Part shown: in pieces, positions 35,112 to 44,847 of the stretch | Layout: each line of letters starts with the position of its first letter | How positions within the stretch are numbered: position 1 is the first letter of the stretch | Assembly: GCF_001428895.1 (NCBI RefSeq) | Contig: NZ_LMJA01000028.1 | Span: 67,972 to 131,971, forward strand | Length of the DNA stretch: 64,000 nt | Source of the DNA: Mycobacterium sp. Root265 | Lineage (GTDB): Bacteria; Actinomycetota; Actinomycetes; Mycobacteriales; Mycobacteriaceae | Reading direction: 5' to 3' | The notes under the pieces: generated by a model | Databases searched by the model: none | Told to the model about the DNA's origin: nothing | Seen by the model: only the letters and a program-made list of their open reading frames with translations | Made by a program: the position numbers and the translations under genes

Positions 35112-36020
35112 ATGCGTGTTTTCGTCACCGGCGCCAGCGGCCACATCGGTTCGCTGGTGGTCACCGAACTGCTGACCGCCGGCCATCAGGTCACCGGCCT
35201 GGCCCGATCCGACGCGTCGGAGGCGGCGTTGCGGTCGGCCGGGGCGCAGGTCCGGCGCGGAGCGCTGCAGGATCTCGACGTCCTGGCTGCGGGGGCGGCG
35301 GATGCCGACGGGGTGATTCACCTGGCGTTCATCCACGACTTCGCCGACTACGCCGCTGCCGGAGCCGCCGACCTGGCGGCCATCGAGGCCATCGGATCGG
35401 CCCTGGCCGACTCGGGCAAACCGTTCGTGACCACCTCGGGAACGGCGATGCTGGCTTTCGGGTTCGGCGGTTCGGCCACCCTGGGCACCGAGGACAGTGA
35501 AGTCGATCCGTCCGGGCCGCGGGTGGCCTCCGAGAACGCCACCGTCGCACTGGCCGGCCGCGGGGTGCGCTCCTCGGTCATCCGGCTCGCGCCCACGGTC
35601 CACGGCCCGACCGACCGGCGCGGCTTCGTGCCCACCCTCATCGCGAACGCGCGTGAGACGGGCCGGTCACTCTATATCGGCGACGGGGCCAACCGCTGGC
35701 CCGCTGTGCACAATCTGGATGCGGCACACCTGTACCGGCTGGCGCTGGAAACCGCACCCGCCGGATCGCGGCTCCACGGCGCGGCGGAGTCGGGCATCGC
35801 CTTCCGTGAGATCGCGCAGGTGATCGGTGACCGTCTCGGGGTGCCCACACTCAGCGTCACCGCCGAGCAGGCGCTCGACGAGATCGGTTTCGTGGGCGCG
35901 ATTGCGGCACTGGACAATCCAACGTCCAGCGATGTCACCCGCACCCTGCTCGACTGGCATCCCGAGCACCCGGGGCTGCTCGAGGATCTGCGTTCGGGAC
36001 GCTACTTCGACGCGGCCTAG
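35112..36020 (+). CDS. NAD(P)-dependent epimerase/reductase-like protein (atypical extended SDR)
   Basis: A 302-residue Rossmann protein. The cofactor loop is VTGASGHIGSLVV at the N-terminus. The usual YxxxK pair is replaced by SENATVALAGRG, as in a known subgroup of SDR-like NAD-binding proteins with IRLAPTVHGPTD. Its role may therefore be reductase-like or non-catalytic. The ATG at 35112 has GGGAGAAG upstream. It is the sole plus-strand target beside the divergent TetR gene. The substrate is unknown. It is convergent with the next epimerase with a 4-bp overlap. Confidence 0.88.
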   Translation: MRVFVTGASGHIGSLVVTELLTAGHQVTGLARSDASEAALRSAGAQVRRGALQDLDVLAAGAADADGVIHLAFIHDFADYAAAGAADLAAIEAIGSALADSGKPFVTTSGTAMLAFGFGGSATLGTEDSEVDPSGPRVASENATVALAGRGVRSSVIRLAPTVHGPTDRRGFVPTLIANARETGRSLYIGDGANRWPAVHNLDAAHLYRLALETAPAGSRLHGAAESGIAFREIAQVIGDRLGVPTLSVTAEQALDEIGFVGAIAALDNPTSSDVTRTLLDWHPEHPGLLEDLRSGRYFDAA

Positions 36021-36919
36021 GTTCCGACCAGGTCGGGGTGGAACTTCGTCACCATCCGGCGGATGCCGTCGCGCCAGTCCACCGAGGTGGTGCCAACCAG
36101 CTCGTGCATCCGCGTCGTATCGGTCGGGCCACCGCGCAAGGCCTGCGCACTCTCCTCGAACACCGGTGCGCTGCCGACGAGTTCGCCGATGTAGGCACAC
36201 CACTCCTGCAGACTGACCGTCTGGTCGCCACACCAGTTGACCGTCGTCGCGGGCACCGACGCGGCTTCCAGCATCTTGGGCAGCGTCGCGATGATGTCGT
36301 CCTCGTGGATCGGGTTGTAGCGGGCGGGTCCACCGGGCGGGACGGGGATCGGCACGCCGGCGCGCAGCATCTCCATCTGATAGAACGGCCAGCCGCCGTT
36401 GTCGCCGTAGGGCACGTTCAGCCGGGCGATCACCGTCGGCACACCCAGCGCGCGGGCCATCGTCCGGGCCACCACCTCGCCGGCGATCTTGGAGATCGAG
36501 TACGTCGGGAACAGCGCCTTGTGGTTGTCGCCGAGTGCCGCGGCCTCGGTGCGGGGTTCGTCGTCCGGCGGGTCGTACACCGCGGCCGACGAGCAGTGCA
36601 GGAAGGCTTTGGCGTCCGCGCAGTGCGCCATCAGCAGGCCCACCGATTCGGCGTTGGCGCCCAGGTCCTTGTCCCAGCGTCCGCTCTTGGCGACCGCCAG
36701 GTTCAGGACGTAGTCGAAATCCGACGGGATGCCGCTGAAGTCGCCGGCGGCCAGGTTGACCTTCTCGCAACGAATTCCGGCGCGCTCCAGGTTCTCCCGG
36801 GCCGCGGCATCGGTGAAGCGGGCGATACCCCACACCTCGTTGTCGGCCGCCAGCGATAACGCCAGCGGTGCCGCGACCTGTCCGGTGGGGCCGGTGATGA
36901 GGATCTTTGAGCCACGCAT
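36017..36919 (-). CDS. NAD-dependent epimerase/dehydratase (extended SDR)
   Basis: A 300-residue extended SDR. The N-terminal loop is ILITGPTGQVAAPLA. Catalytic Tyr/Lys are in YSISKIAGE, and the substrate-binding half includes RLNVPYGDNGGWPFYQM and YNPIHEDDIIATLPKMLE. It resembles nucleotide-sugar epimerases and related reductases; the substrate is unknown. It is the last gene of a minus-strand run (SDR, TctC-type lipoprotein, DMT transporter, META lipoprotein, epimerase), following the META gene by 9 bp. Confidence 0.9.
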   Translation of the reverse strand: MRGSKILITGPTGQVAAPLALSLAADNEVWGIARFTDAAARENLERAGIRCEKVNLAAGDFSGIPSDFDYVLNLAVAKSGRWDKDLGANAESVGLLMAHCADAKAFLHCSSAAVYDPPDDEPRTEAAALGDNHKALFPTYSISKIAGEVVARTMARALGVPTVIARLNVPYGDNGGWPFYQMEMLRAGVPIPVPPGGPARYNPIHEDDIIATLPKMLEAASVPATTVNWCGDQTVSLQEWCAYIGELVGSAPVFEESAQALRGGPTDTTRMHELVGTTSVDWRDGIRRMVTKFHPDLVGT

Positions 36920-36928
36920 GGCCAGATG

Positions 36929-37684
36929 CTACTCGGCGCGCAGCACCAGTCCGTCGCCTTTGGCGCCGCTCAGTGTCAGCCGGTCGGCATCGACGATGGC
37001 CTCGACGGGACCGTCGAGCACGCGCCGAACCGCCTGTTCGATCTCGCCGACTTCACCGGCACAGACCGGGCCGCTGACGTTCATCGGCCCGAACGTGATG
37101 GTGTCGTCGAGGACGTCGGCGCGGCCGTAGAAGGTGTTGCAACCGGTCCACCCGGTGACGCTCTGATCGGCGCGGACGGTTAGCCCCGGCCTCGACTGCT
37201 CCAGTGCCACCGAGGTCATCACGGCCTGGCCGGAGATCAGGCTCTCCACCCGCCAGCTGGTGCCGATGAGCGGACGATCCGGGTCCACTACCGCCTTGTC
37301 GCGCAGCGTGACGGTGGTGGCATCGGTGGTCAGCGTCAGGGTGTCCGCGCTCAGCGACCATGCGGGCCGGGCCTCCAGGAACCGCCCCATCCACGCATCG
37401 GCGTCACCGAAGGGCGGCGGGCAGCCCATCATCGTGGTCGCCAGCCGCGTGCTCAGGTGCCCGTCGGAGAGTTCGGCCGGACCGGATCCGCGGTTGCAGC
37501 CCGCGTAGGCCGACAGCTGGCCGTCGGCGAAGCTCAGCGTCAGCGGGCCGCCGCCGGGGATCTGCTCGCCCGCTACCGTGACCGACACGAAGGTGCGGCC
37601 TTCCGGCGACGTCTCGTCGGCCGCGGCGGTACTCGTACAGCCGGCGGTCATCAACGCGGCCAGGAGCAACACGATCAGACGCAT
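36929..37684 (-). CDS. META-domain (HslJ-like) lipoprotein
   Basis: A 251-residue lipoprotein with signal MRLIVLLLAALMTAGC (Cys16). Two META/HslJ-like repeats are visible. The first runs from LTLSFADGQLSAYAGCNRGSG to LATTMMGCPP, the second from GTSWRVESLI through GWTGCNTFYGRA. The paired cysteines in each repeat fit the HslJ fold, linked in E. coli to heat-shock and novobiocin tolerance. Its start overlaps the end of the DMT transporter gene by 10 bp, so co-expression is likely. Confidence 0.88.
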   Translation of the reverse strand: MRLIVLLLAALMTAGCTSTAAADETSPEGRTFVSVTVAGEQIPGGGPLTLSFADGQLSAYAGCNRGSGPAELSDGHLSTRLATTMMGCPPPFGDADAWMGRFLEARPAWSLSADTLTLTTDATTVTLRDKAVVDPDRPLIGTSWRVESLISGQAVMTSVALEQSRPGLTVRADQSVTGWTGCNTFYGRADVLDDTITFGPMNVSGPVCAGEVGEIEQAVRRVLDGPVEAIVDADRLTLSGAKGDGLVLRAE

Positions 37685-38556
37685 GGGTCCACGGTACGTC
37701 GGCTACGGACGGCGACGATACCGCCGGCGATGACCAAGGCCGACCCGAGATAGCTGAACAGGGTCGGCGGATGGTCCCAGATGACCCAGTCGATCACCGC
37801 GGTGAACACGATGACCGAGTAGATGAACGGGCCGACCTTCTCGGCCGAGGCGTACCGGTAGGCCAGCACGATGAGGGCCTGCGAGAGCAGCTGTGCGACA
37901 CCGAGTCCGATCAGCCATCCCCATGCGGGCACGGGAATCGGAGCTCGGTCGATCGCCGCAATGGGAATGGACAGGACGGTGGACAGCAGGAAGTAGTAGA
38001 ACAGGACTCTGGTGATGGGTTCGGTGGCGCCGAGCCAGCGCACCGACATCATCGCGATGGCCAGCATGAGTGCGCCTGCGAGAGCAGAGATTTCGCCGAG
38101 CCCGAAGGTTCGGTTCTGCGGCTGCAGGACGAGCAGTACTCCGACGAATCCGATGCCGGCTCCCAGCCAGGTCCGCCCGGCCACCGGTTGGCGCGTCACC
38201 GCCCAGGCGATCAGCGGCATCCACAGTGGGGCGCTGTAGGTCAGCAAGGTGGCATTGGACAACGGAATTCGGGTGATGGCGAAGAACAACGCATACCAGC
38301 ACGCGGTACCCGCGGCGGCCCGCACGACGTGCAGCCCGGCCCGGCTGGTCCGCAGCGACGCCCAGCCGCCGCGCGCCGCCACCGGGATGATGAAGACCAG
38401 GCAGATCGCGTTCTGGAAGAGCAGCAGCACCCCGGTCGAGGTGTACTGTCCCGCCACCTTCGCCAGCGTGCCGACCATCGCGACACAGAAGAACGCCGCC
38501 GTGGTCAAGACCGCTCCCAGCGGCAGGTTCTCGGGTCTGCGGCCGGCCTGGGTCAC
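37675..38556 (-). CDS. EamA/DMT-superfamily transporter
   Basis: A 293-residue membrane protein with ten predicted helices in two EamA repeats. The first starts GAVLTTAAFFCVAMVGTLAKV, the second GLGEISALAGALMLAIAMMSV. The conserved repeat ends LSNATLLTYSAPLWMPLIAW and KVGPFIYSVIVFTAVIDW are visible. DMT proteins export or import small metabolites; RhaT/SAM-type specificity cannot be assigned. The start overlaps the TctC-type lipoprotein gene by 4 bp. Confidence 0.9.
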   Translation of the reverse strand: MTQAGRRPENLPLGAVLTTAAFFCVAMVGTLAKVAGQYTSTGVLLLFQNAICLVFIIPVAARGGWASLRTSRAGLHVVRAAAGTACWYALFFAITRIPLSNATLLTYSAPLWMPLIAWAVTRQPVAGRTWLGAGIGFVGVLLVLQPQNRTFGLGEISALAGALMLAIAMMSVRWLGATEPITRVLFYYFLLSTVLSIPIAAIDRAPIPVPAWGWLIGLGVAQLLSQALIVLAYRYASAEKVGPFIYSVIVFTAVIDWVIWDHPPTLFSYLGSALVIAGGIVAVRSRRTVDPCV

Positions 38557-39515
38557 CGGCCCGCTTCCGCGAGGGCCTCCTCGACATCGGCCTGGGTTTC
38601 GGCCAGAAAGCCCTCGAACTCCGCCCCGGTCATGAAGGTGGTGGTGAACCCGCTGCGCTCGGCGATCCGCTGCCAGGCGGGTGTGGCCACCATTGTTTGG
38701 AGTGCCTGCTGCCAGTAGGTGACCGCCGTCGGCGGCATGTCCGGCGGTCCGTACAGGCCGCGCCAGTTCGACAGGGTGACGTCGAATCCCTGCTCGGCGG
38801 CGGTGGGTACGTCGAGTCCGGGCAGCCGTTGCTCGGCGAGCACCCCGAGCCCCTGTAACTCCCGGTCGCTCAACAGGTCGACGAACTCGCTGACCCCGCC
38901 GATGGCCACGTCGATGGTTCCGTCACGCAGGGCGGCGATCTGGTCGCCGCCGCCTTCGAAGCCGACGTAGCCGACCGAGGACGGATCGCCCCCGGCGGCC
39001 GCCACCAGCAGGTCGAACGGCGCCTGATCGTCGTTGGCGGCGCCGACGGTGACGCTGCCGGGGTCGGCGGCGATGGCCGCCATCACCTCGCCGAGGGTGT
39101 TGAGCGGGGAGTCTGGACGCGTGACGACGACGTAGTACTCGGTCATCAGCCGGGCGATCATGGTGACATCGGGGTATCCGTAGTCGGACTGCCCGCGCAG
39201 CTTGTTCACCATGATCGACAGCGAGGTGACCGAGATCTGGTCATCGTGGCCGCGGTACTGCTCGACCATGGTGGCCAGGAAATCGGCGCCGCTGGCACCG
39301 GGACGGTTCTGGATCGGCAGCGCCACCTCCACGATCTTGTCCTGTTGCAGGGCCTCGACAACCCCGCGGATGGTCAGGTCGAAGCCGCTTCCCGGGTTGG
39401 CCCCGGCGGTCATGGTGACCGGGCCCGATGGATAGTCCTGGGCCTCGGCCCGCTGGCAGCCGGTCAGCACCACGGCCGCGGTCAGCGCGATGCCCATGGC
39501 GGTTTTGATCCTCAA
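38553..39515 (-). CDS. Orphan tripartite-tricarboxylate-transporter substrate-binding lipoprotein (TctC/Bug family)
   Basis: A 320-residue extracytoplasmic binding protein. The TTG at 39515 is chosen because it overlaps the preceding stop (TTGA), has an AGGGAG upstream and starts a complete lipoprotein signal with lipobox LTGC (Cys20). Bug-family blocks are YPSGPVTMTAGANPGSGFDLTIRGV, VALPIQNRPGASGADFLATM and TAAEQGFDVTLSNWRGLYGPPDMP. The membrane partners TctA and TctB are absent from the window. It may serve as a ligand sensor, or partner a distant transporter. Bug proteins are uncommon in mycobacteria, which hints at acquisition. Confidence 0.88.
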   Translation of the reverse strand: MRIKTAMGIALTAAVVLTGCQRAEAQDYPSGPVTMTAGANPGSGFDLTIRGVVEALQQDKIVEVALPIQNRPGASGADFLATMVEQYRGHDDQISVTSLSIMVNKLRGQSDYGYPDVTMIARLMTEYYVVVTRPDSPLNTLGEVMAAIAADPGSVTVGAANDDQAPFDLLVAAAGGDPSSVGYVGFEGGGDQIAALRDGTIDVAIGGVSEFVDLLSDRELQGLGVLAEQRLPGLDVPTAAEQGFDVTLSNWRGLYGPPDMPPTAVTYWQQALQTMVATPAWQRIAERSGFTTTFMTGAEFEGFLAETQADVEEALAEAGR

Positions 39516-40384
39516 TGTGGTTCTCTCCCTCTGGAGTTCATCCGATCGGTTTCGCGCTCGAGCAGCTCGTTCAGCAGGCGCGGCGCCACCACGTCGAGCG
39601 CCCGCAGTGCGAGGGCCTTGCGGGGTGCGATGCGGATCGGTCTGGTCCGGGCGGCGGTCACCAGCCAGTCGGCGGCCTCGTCTGCGCTCAGTGCGGCGAT
39701 ACCGTCGTAGGCGCGGGTGGGGGCGATCATCGGGGTGGCCACCAGCGGGTAGTACACCGTGGTGGAATGCACGCCTGCGTGCCCCCATTCGGTGTCGATG
39801 ACACGACTGACGGCACTGAGCGCCGCCTTGGATGCGTTGTAGGCGGCGAACATCGGTGAGGATTCCGGCAGCACCCGCCAGGTCGCGATGTTGATGATGT
39901 GACCATCGCCGCGGTCGATCATCCCCGGGACCACGCCCCGGATGAGTCGCAGCGGCGCGTAGTAGTTCAGTGCCATCACGCGCTCGATATCGTGCCAGCG
40001 GTCCAGCGATTCGAGCAGCGGCCTGCGGATGGACCGCGCCGCGTTGTTGATCAGGATGTCTACCGGGCCAACGGCTTTCACCAGCTCGTCCACCTGTGCC
40101 AGGTCGGACAGGTCGGCCGGGATTGCGGTGGCGGTGCCGCCGCGAGCGGTGATCTGTCCGACCACCTCGGCGAGCAGATTCTCCCGGCGCGCGACCGCGG
40201 TGACATGCGCGCCCAGTGCGGCGAGTTTGTGCGCCGCGACCGCCCCGATACCCGAGGACGCGCCGGTCAGCAGGATGCGTCGGCCGCGCAGGTCCACCGG
40301 ATTGCGGTCGGGCCATCGGGGCAGGGGGCGCATGCCGGCCAGCCGCAGGGCCCGTCTGACGTCGGCCACCTTCCCTGCGGTCAT
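39512..40384 (-). CDS. SDR-family oxidoreductase
   Basis: A 290-residue classical SDR with an N-terminal extension of about 30 residues. The cofactor loop is LLTGASSGIGAVAA, then NNAARS, and the active site is Ser in NIATWRVLPESS with YNASKAAL. It resembles mycobacterial short-chain dehydrogenases of the Rv0484c/acyl-reductase type, but the substrate is not predictable. It is the first gene of the minus-strand run and is translationally coupled to the TctC-type gene. It is divergent from dapB across 104 bp. Confidence 0.9.
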   Translation of the reverse strand: MTAGKVADVRRALRLAGMRPLPRWPDRNPVDLRGRRILLTGASSGIGAVAAHKLAALGAHVTAVARRENLLAEVVGQITARGGTATAIPADLSDLAQVDELVKAVGPVDILINNAARSIRRPLLESLDRWHDIERVMALNYYAPLRLIRGVVPGMIDRGDGHIINIATWRVLPESSPMFAAYNASKAALSAVSRVIDTEWGHAGVHSTTVYYPLVATPMIAPTRAYDGIAALSADEAADWLVTAARTRPIRIAPRKALALRALDVVAPRLLNELLERETDRMNSRGREPH

Positions 40385-40428
40385 CCAGATGTTCCGATCT
40401 GCCGCAGCGGGTGATGCCCGAACAGTAG

Positions 40429-41689
<1,261 letters not shown>

Positions 41690-41693
<4 letters not shown>

Positions 41694-42139
41694 GGCTGCT
41701 CGTGGTGCATCACACGCCGTCGCCGCACTGCCACGAGATGTTCGAAGCCGTCATCGCCGGCGCCACCGACCCTGAGATCGAGGGGGTGGAGGTCATCCGC
41801 CGCCCGGCGCTCACGGTGTCGCCGGCGGAGATGCTCGAGGCCGACGGTTACCTGCTGGGCTCTCCGGTCAATCTCGGCTACATCTCCGGCGCACTCAAAC
41901 ACGCTTTCGACGGGGCCTACTACCAGTTGCTGGACAGCACCCGAGGCCGGCCGTTCGGGCTGTACCTGCACGGCAACGAGGGCGCCGAAGGCGCCGAGCG
42001 GGCGGTCGACGGCATCACCGCCGGGCTGGGCTGGGTGCAGGCAGTCGAGCATGTAGTGGTCTCCGGCAAACCCACCAAGGCCGACCTGGAGGCATGCTGG
42101 AATCTCGGTGCCACCGTTGCCGCGCAGCTGATGCAGTGA
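41690..42139 (+). CDS. Flavodoxin-like/NAD(P)H-dependent oxidoreductase family protein
   Basis: A 149-residue flavodoxin-fold protein (Rv2771c position). It opens with LLVVHHTPSPHCHEMFEAV in the phosphate-binding position and continues with LEADGYLLGSPVNLGYISGALKHAFDG, typical of NADPH-dependent FMN reductases. It probably binds FMN and carries electrons or reduces quinones. The GTG at 41690 overlaps the previous stop (GTGA), placing it third in the dapB operon. Confidence 0.85.
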
Positions 42140-42210
42140 GGCGGGTCTCAGGGACCCAACCAGGTGGCACACTGGCCGCGACGCTGACGTAACGACGACA
42201 GGGGGAACAC

Positions 42211-42663
42211 ATGCCGGGAATCGCCGAACTCGCGCTGGGGGCGGCGCCGATCGCCGGCGGCGCGATGCTGGGTGTCATCGCGGGCAACCTGAAACCGCCG
42301 GACGTGCGGGGGTTGATCGCCAAGGACATGGATCTGCTCGAACGCCTCCCGGCGGACCAGCCAGAACGCCGCGCCCGGTTGCAGGCGAGCATCGATCAGC
42401 GCATCGACGAGCTGATCACCGCCGGTGAACGCAGCCGCGAACTGCGCGATGCGGCGCTGTCCTACCGCGGGAACTGGCGCGACATCGTGCTGTTCCTGTG
42501 CGCGGTGCTGTTCACCATCGTCTGGTGGAACGTCAGTCACGCCCGGACGAACTGGCTGGTGATGTTCATCGCGATGATTCTGTTGTCGGCAGCCACCGGC
42601 ATCTATGCGGGCCGCGGGATCGCGCGCGCGATTCGCACCTTCCTGCACCGCGACGACGCGTAG
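42211..42663 (+). CDS. Small membrane protein of unknown function
   Basis: A 150-residue protein. A Gly/Ala-rich N-terminal hydrophobic stretch is followed by a charged helical region (LLERLPADQPERRARLQASIDQRIDELITAGE). Two clear membrane helices near the C-terminus are RDIVLFLCAVLFTIVWWNV and WLVMFIAMILLSAATGIYAG. No family is recognised. A GGGGG lies before the ATG at 42211. It lies 71 bp after the dapB operon, and its stop abuts the convergent hydrolase gene exactly. Confidence 0.78.
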   Translation: MPGIAELALGAAPIAGGAMLGVIAGNLKPPDVRGLIAKDMDLLERLPADQPERRARLQASIDQRIDELITAGERSRELRDAALSYRGNWRDIVLFLCAVLFTIVWWNVSHARTNWLVMFIAMILLSAATGIYAGRGIARAIRTFLHRDDA

Positions 42664-43401
42664 TCAGCTCAGCGTGCTGCCGAACACCTGGCTCATCGCC
42701 TCCCAGTGCTGCCGGGCCGCCGCCTCGTCATAAGGCAGGTTGTCCGGCACCGCGAAACCATGTGCGGCGGAATAGAACTCGATGGTGTGATCGACTCCGG
42801 CCTCGGTGAGCGCCGCTTCCAGGATCAGCGAGTGCTCGACGGTGAACGAGGTATCGTCGCGGGCGCCGCCCACGTAGACCCTGGCCTTGATCTTGTCGGC
42901 GAGCAGGTGCGGGCTGCCCGGATCGTCGGCGGCCAGGCCGCCGCCGTGAAACGACATCGCGGCCGCCACCCGGTCGGGGACGCGCCCCGCGACCACCAGG
43001 GAGGTCCGTCCGCCCATGCAGTACCCGGTGGTGCCGAACGTGTCGCCGGAGACGTCGGGACGGGACTGCAGATAGTCGAAGAATTCGGTCGCGTCGGCGG
43101 CCATGATGTCCGGGGTGACCTTGGCGATCATCCCGAACAGCCGCTTGCGTTCCTCGTCATCGCCGAACACCGAACCCATGTCGAACGGCGCCCACCCGGC
43201 GTCGCGGTAGTAGACGTCGGGAACCAGCACGACGTAGCCGTACCCGGCCAGCTGGGCGGCCATCTCGTCGAAGGTGTCCCGGACACCGCCGGCGTCGGGG
43301 TACATCACCACTGCGGGCCAGGGCCCGTCCCCGTCGGGCGTCGCGACGGTGACCCGGCATGCGCCGTCGGCGGTGGTGATGGTGTCTGCGGTGGTCGGCA
43401 T
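42664..43401 (-). CDS. Dienelactone hydrolase family protein
   Basis: A 245-residue alpha/beta hydrolase (Rv2765 counterpart). The nucleophile is the cysteine in GTTGYCMGGRTSL, the DLH hallmark in place of serine. The acid is in YVGGARDDTSF and the histidine in YSAAHGFAVPDN. Dienelactone hydrolases act on lactones in chlorocatechol degradation, but mycobacterial homologs are of unsettled substrate. It is convergent with the small membrane protein and divergent from thyA across 138 bp. Confidence 0.92.
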   Translation of the reverse strand: MPTTADTITTADGACRVTVATPDGDGPWPAVVMYPDAGGVRDTFDEMAAQLAGYGYVVLVPDVYYRDAGWAPFDMGSVFGDDEERKRLFGMIAKVTPDIMAADATEFFDYLQSRPDVSGDTFGTTGYCMGGRTSLVVAGRVPDRVAAAMSFHGGGLAADDPGSPHLLADKIKARVYVGGARDDTSFTVEHSLILEAALTEAGVDHTIEFYSAAHGFAVPDNLPYDEAAARQHWEAMSQVFGSTLS

Positions 43402-43527
43402 AGGTCCGTTCTACCCGACGGCGCTGAACATCGGTCACGCAATGTCACCCTGACAGCGTCGCCGTAGATATATATGCCTGGCGCCGCTCTCAGCGCGACA
43501 TTGCGATCGAGAACGCGCGGTCCCACG

Positions 43528-43533
43528 TAAGCT
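43528..43533 (+). promoter_or_regulatory. Predicted -10 element, leaderless (thyA)
   Basis: TAAGCT, 6 nt before the GTG at 43540. Confidence 0.5.
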
Positions 43534-43539
43534 GACCGT

Positions 43540-44340
43540 GTGCCGATTGCGACCCCTTATGAGGATCTGCTGCGCCTGGTGATGGACCGGGGGACTCCGA
43601 AATCCGATCGCACCGGCACGGGGACCCGCAGCCTGTTCGGTCATCAGCTGCGCTACGACCTGACGGCCGGTTTTCCGCTGATCACCACCAAGAAGGTGCA
43701 CACCAAGTCGATCGTCTACGAGCTGCTGTGGTTCCTGCGCGGCGATTCGAACGTGCGCTGGCTGCAGGAGCGCGGGGTCACGATTTGGGACGAATGGGCC
43801 TCCGACACAGGCGATCTGGGTCCGGTGTACGGAGTACAGTGGCGATCCTGGCCGACACCGTCTGGCGAGCACATCGATCAGATCAGCGCCTCGCTCGAAC
43901 TGCTGAAGCGCGACCCCGACAGCCGCCGCAACATCGTCTCGGCCTGGAACGTCGGCGAGATCCCGCAGATGGCGCTGCCCCCGTGCCACGCGTTTTTCCA
44001 GTTTTACGTCGCCGACGGCAAGCTGTCCTGCCAGCTGTACCAGCGCAGCGCGGACCTGTTCCTCGGCGTGCCGTTCAACATCGCCAGCTACGCGCTGCTG
44101 ACCCACATGATGGCGGCCCAGGCCGGCCTGGAGGTCGGCGAGTTCGTCTGGACCGGCGGGGACTGCCATATCTACGACAACCACGTCGACCAGGTGCAGC
44201 TGCAGCTGTCCCGCGATCCGCGGCCTTACCCCGAACTCGTTCTGGCGCCGCGAGATTCGATCTTCGACTACACCTATGAGGACATCGCCATCGTGAACTA
44301 CGACCCGCACCCGGGCATCAAGGCCCCGGTGGCGGTATGA
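43540..44340 (+). CDS. thyA: Thymidylate synthase ThyA
   Basis: A 266-residue enzyme making dTMP from dUMP with methylene-tetrahydrofolate, which becomes dihydrofolate. It opens with [30 protein letters not shown]. Motifs are [10 protein letters not shown], the catalytic cysteine in [14 protein letters not shown] and the dUMP-binding [10 protein letters not shown] and [10 protein letters not shown]. The GTG start has TAAGCT 6 nt upstream, consistent with a leaderless transcript. The stop overlaps dfrA (ATGA), coupling dTMP synthesis to dihydrofolate recycling. The flavin-dependent alternative ThyX is not encoded in the window. Confidence 0.97.
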   Translation: MPIATPYEDLLRLVMDRGTPKSDRTGTGTRSLFGHQLRYDLTAGFPLITTKKVHTKSIVYELLWFLRGDSNVRWLQERGVTIWDEWASDTGDLGPVYGVQWRSWPTPSGEHIDQISASLELLKRDPDSRRNIVSAWNVGEIPQMALPPCHAFFQFYVADGKLSCQLYQRSADLFLGVPFNIASYALLTHMMAAQAGLEVGEFVWTGGDCHIYDNHVDQVQLQLSRDPRPYPELVLAPRDSIFDYTYEDIAIVNYDPHPGIKAPVAV

Positions 44341-44804
44341 GATTGATCTGGGCGCAGTCGACCTCAGGGGTGATCGGGCGGAACAACGGAATTCCGTGGC
44401 GGCTGCCGGAGGACCAGGCCCGCTTCAAGGAGCTGACGACGGGCCAGACCGTGGTCATGGGCAGGCTGACCTGGGAGTCGCTGCCGCCCAAGGTGCGCCC
44501 GCTGCCCGGCCGCCGCAACGTGGTGGTCTCGCGGGATCCCGATTACCGCGCCGACGGGGCGGACGTGGTGACCGAACTGCCCGCGTCGCGGGACATCTGG
44601 GTGATCGGCGGCGCGCAACTCTATGCGCTGGCGCTGCCGCTGGCCGACCGGTGCGAGATCACCGAGGTCGACATCGACCTTCCGCGCGATGACGACGACG
44701 CGACCGCACCCGTGCTCGACGAAACCTGGGTGGGCACCGAGGGGGACTGGCTGACCAGCGACTCGGGCCTGCGATACCGGTTCAGCAGCTACCTGCGGAC
44801 CTGA
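44337..44804 (+). CDS. dfrA: Dihydrofolate reductase
   Basis: A 155-residue NADPH-dependent enzyme regenerating tetrahydrofolate. Motifs are [27 protein letters not shown] (substrate Asp/Glu region), [22 protein letters not shown] and [15 protein letters not shown]. It is coupled to thyA by a 4-bp overlap, the same order as Rv2764c-Rv2763c. Length is close to the family norm of about 159 residues. Confidence 0.96.
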   Translation: MRLIWAQSTSGVIGRNNGIPWRLPEDQARFKELTTGQTVVMGRLTWESLPPKVRPLPGRRNVVVSRDPDYRADGADVVTELPASRDIWVIGGAQLYALALPLADRCEITEVDIDLPRDDDDATAPVLDETWVGTEGDWLTSDSGLRYRFSSYLRT

Positions 44805-44847
44805 CCGCGCCGACCGGTTTGTCGGTGCCGTAGGGAACGATGACGGC

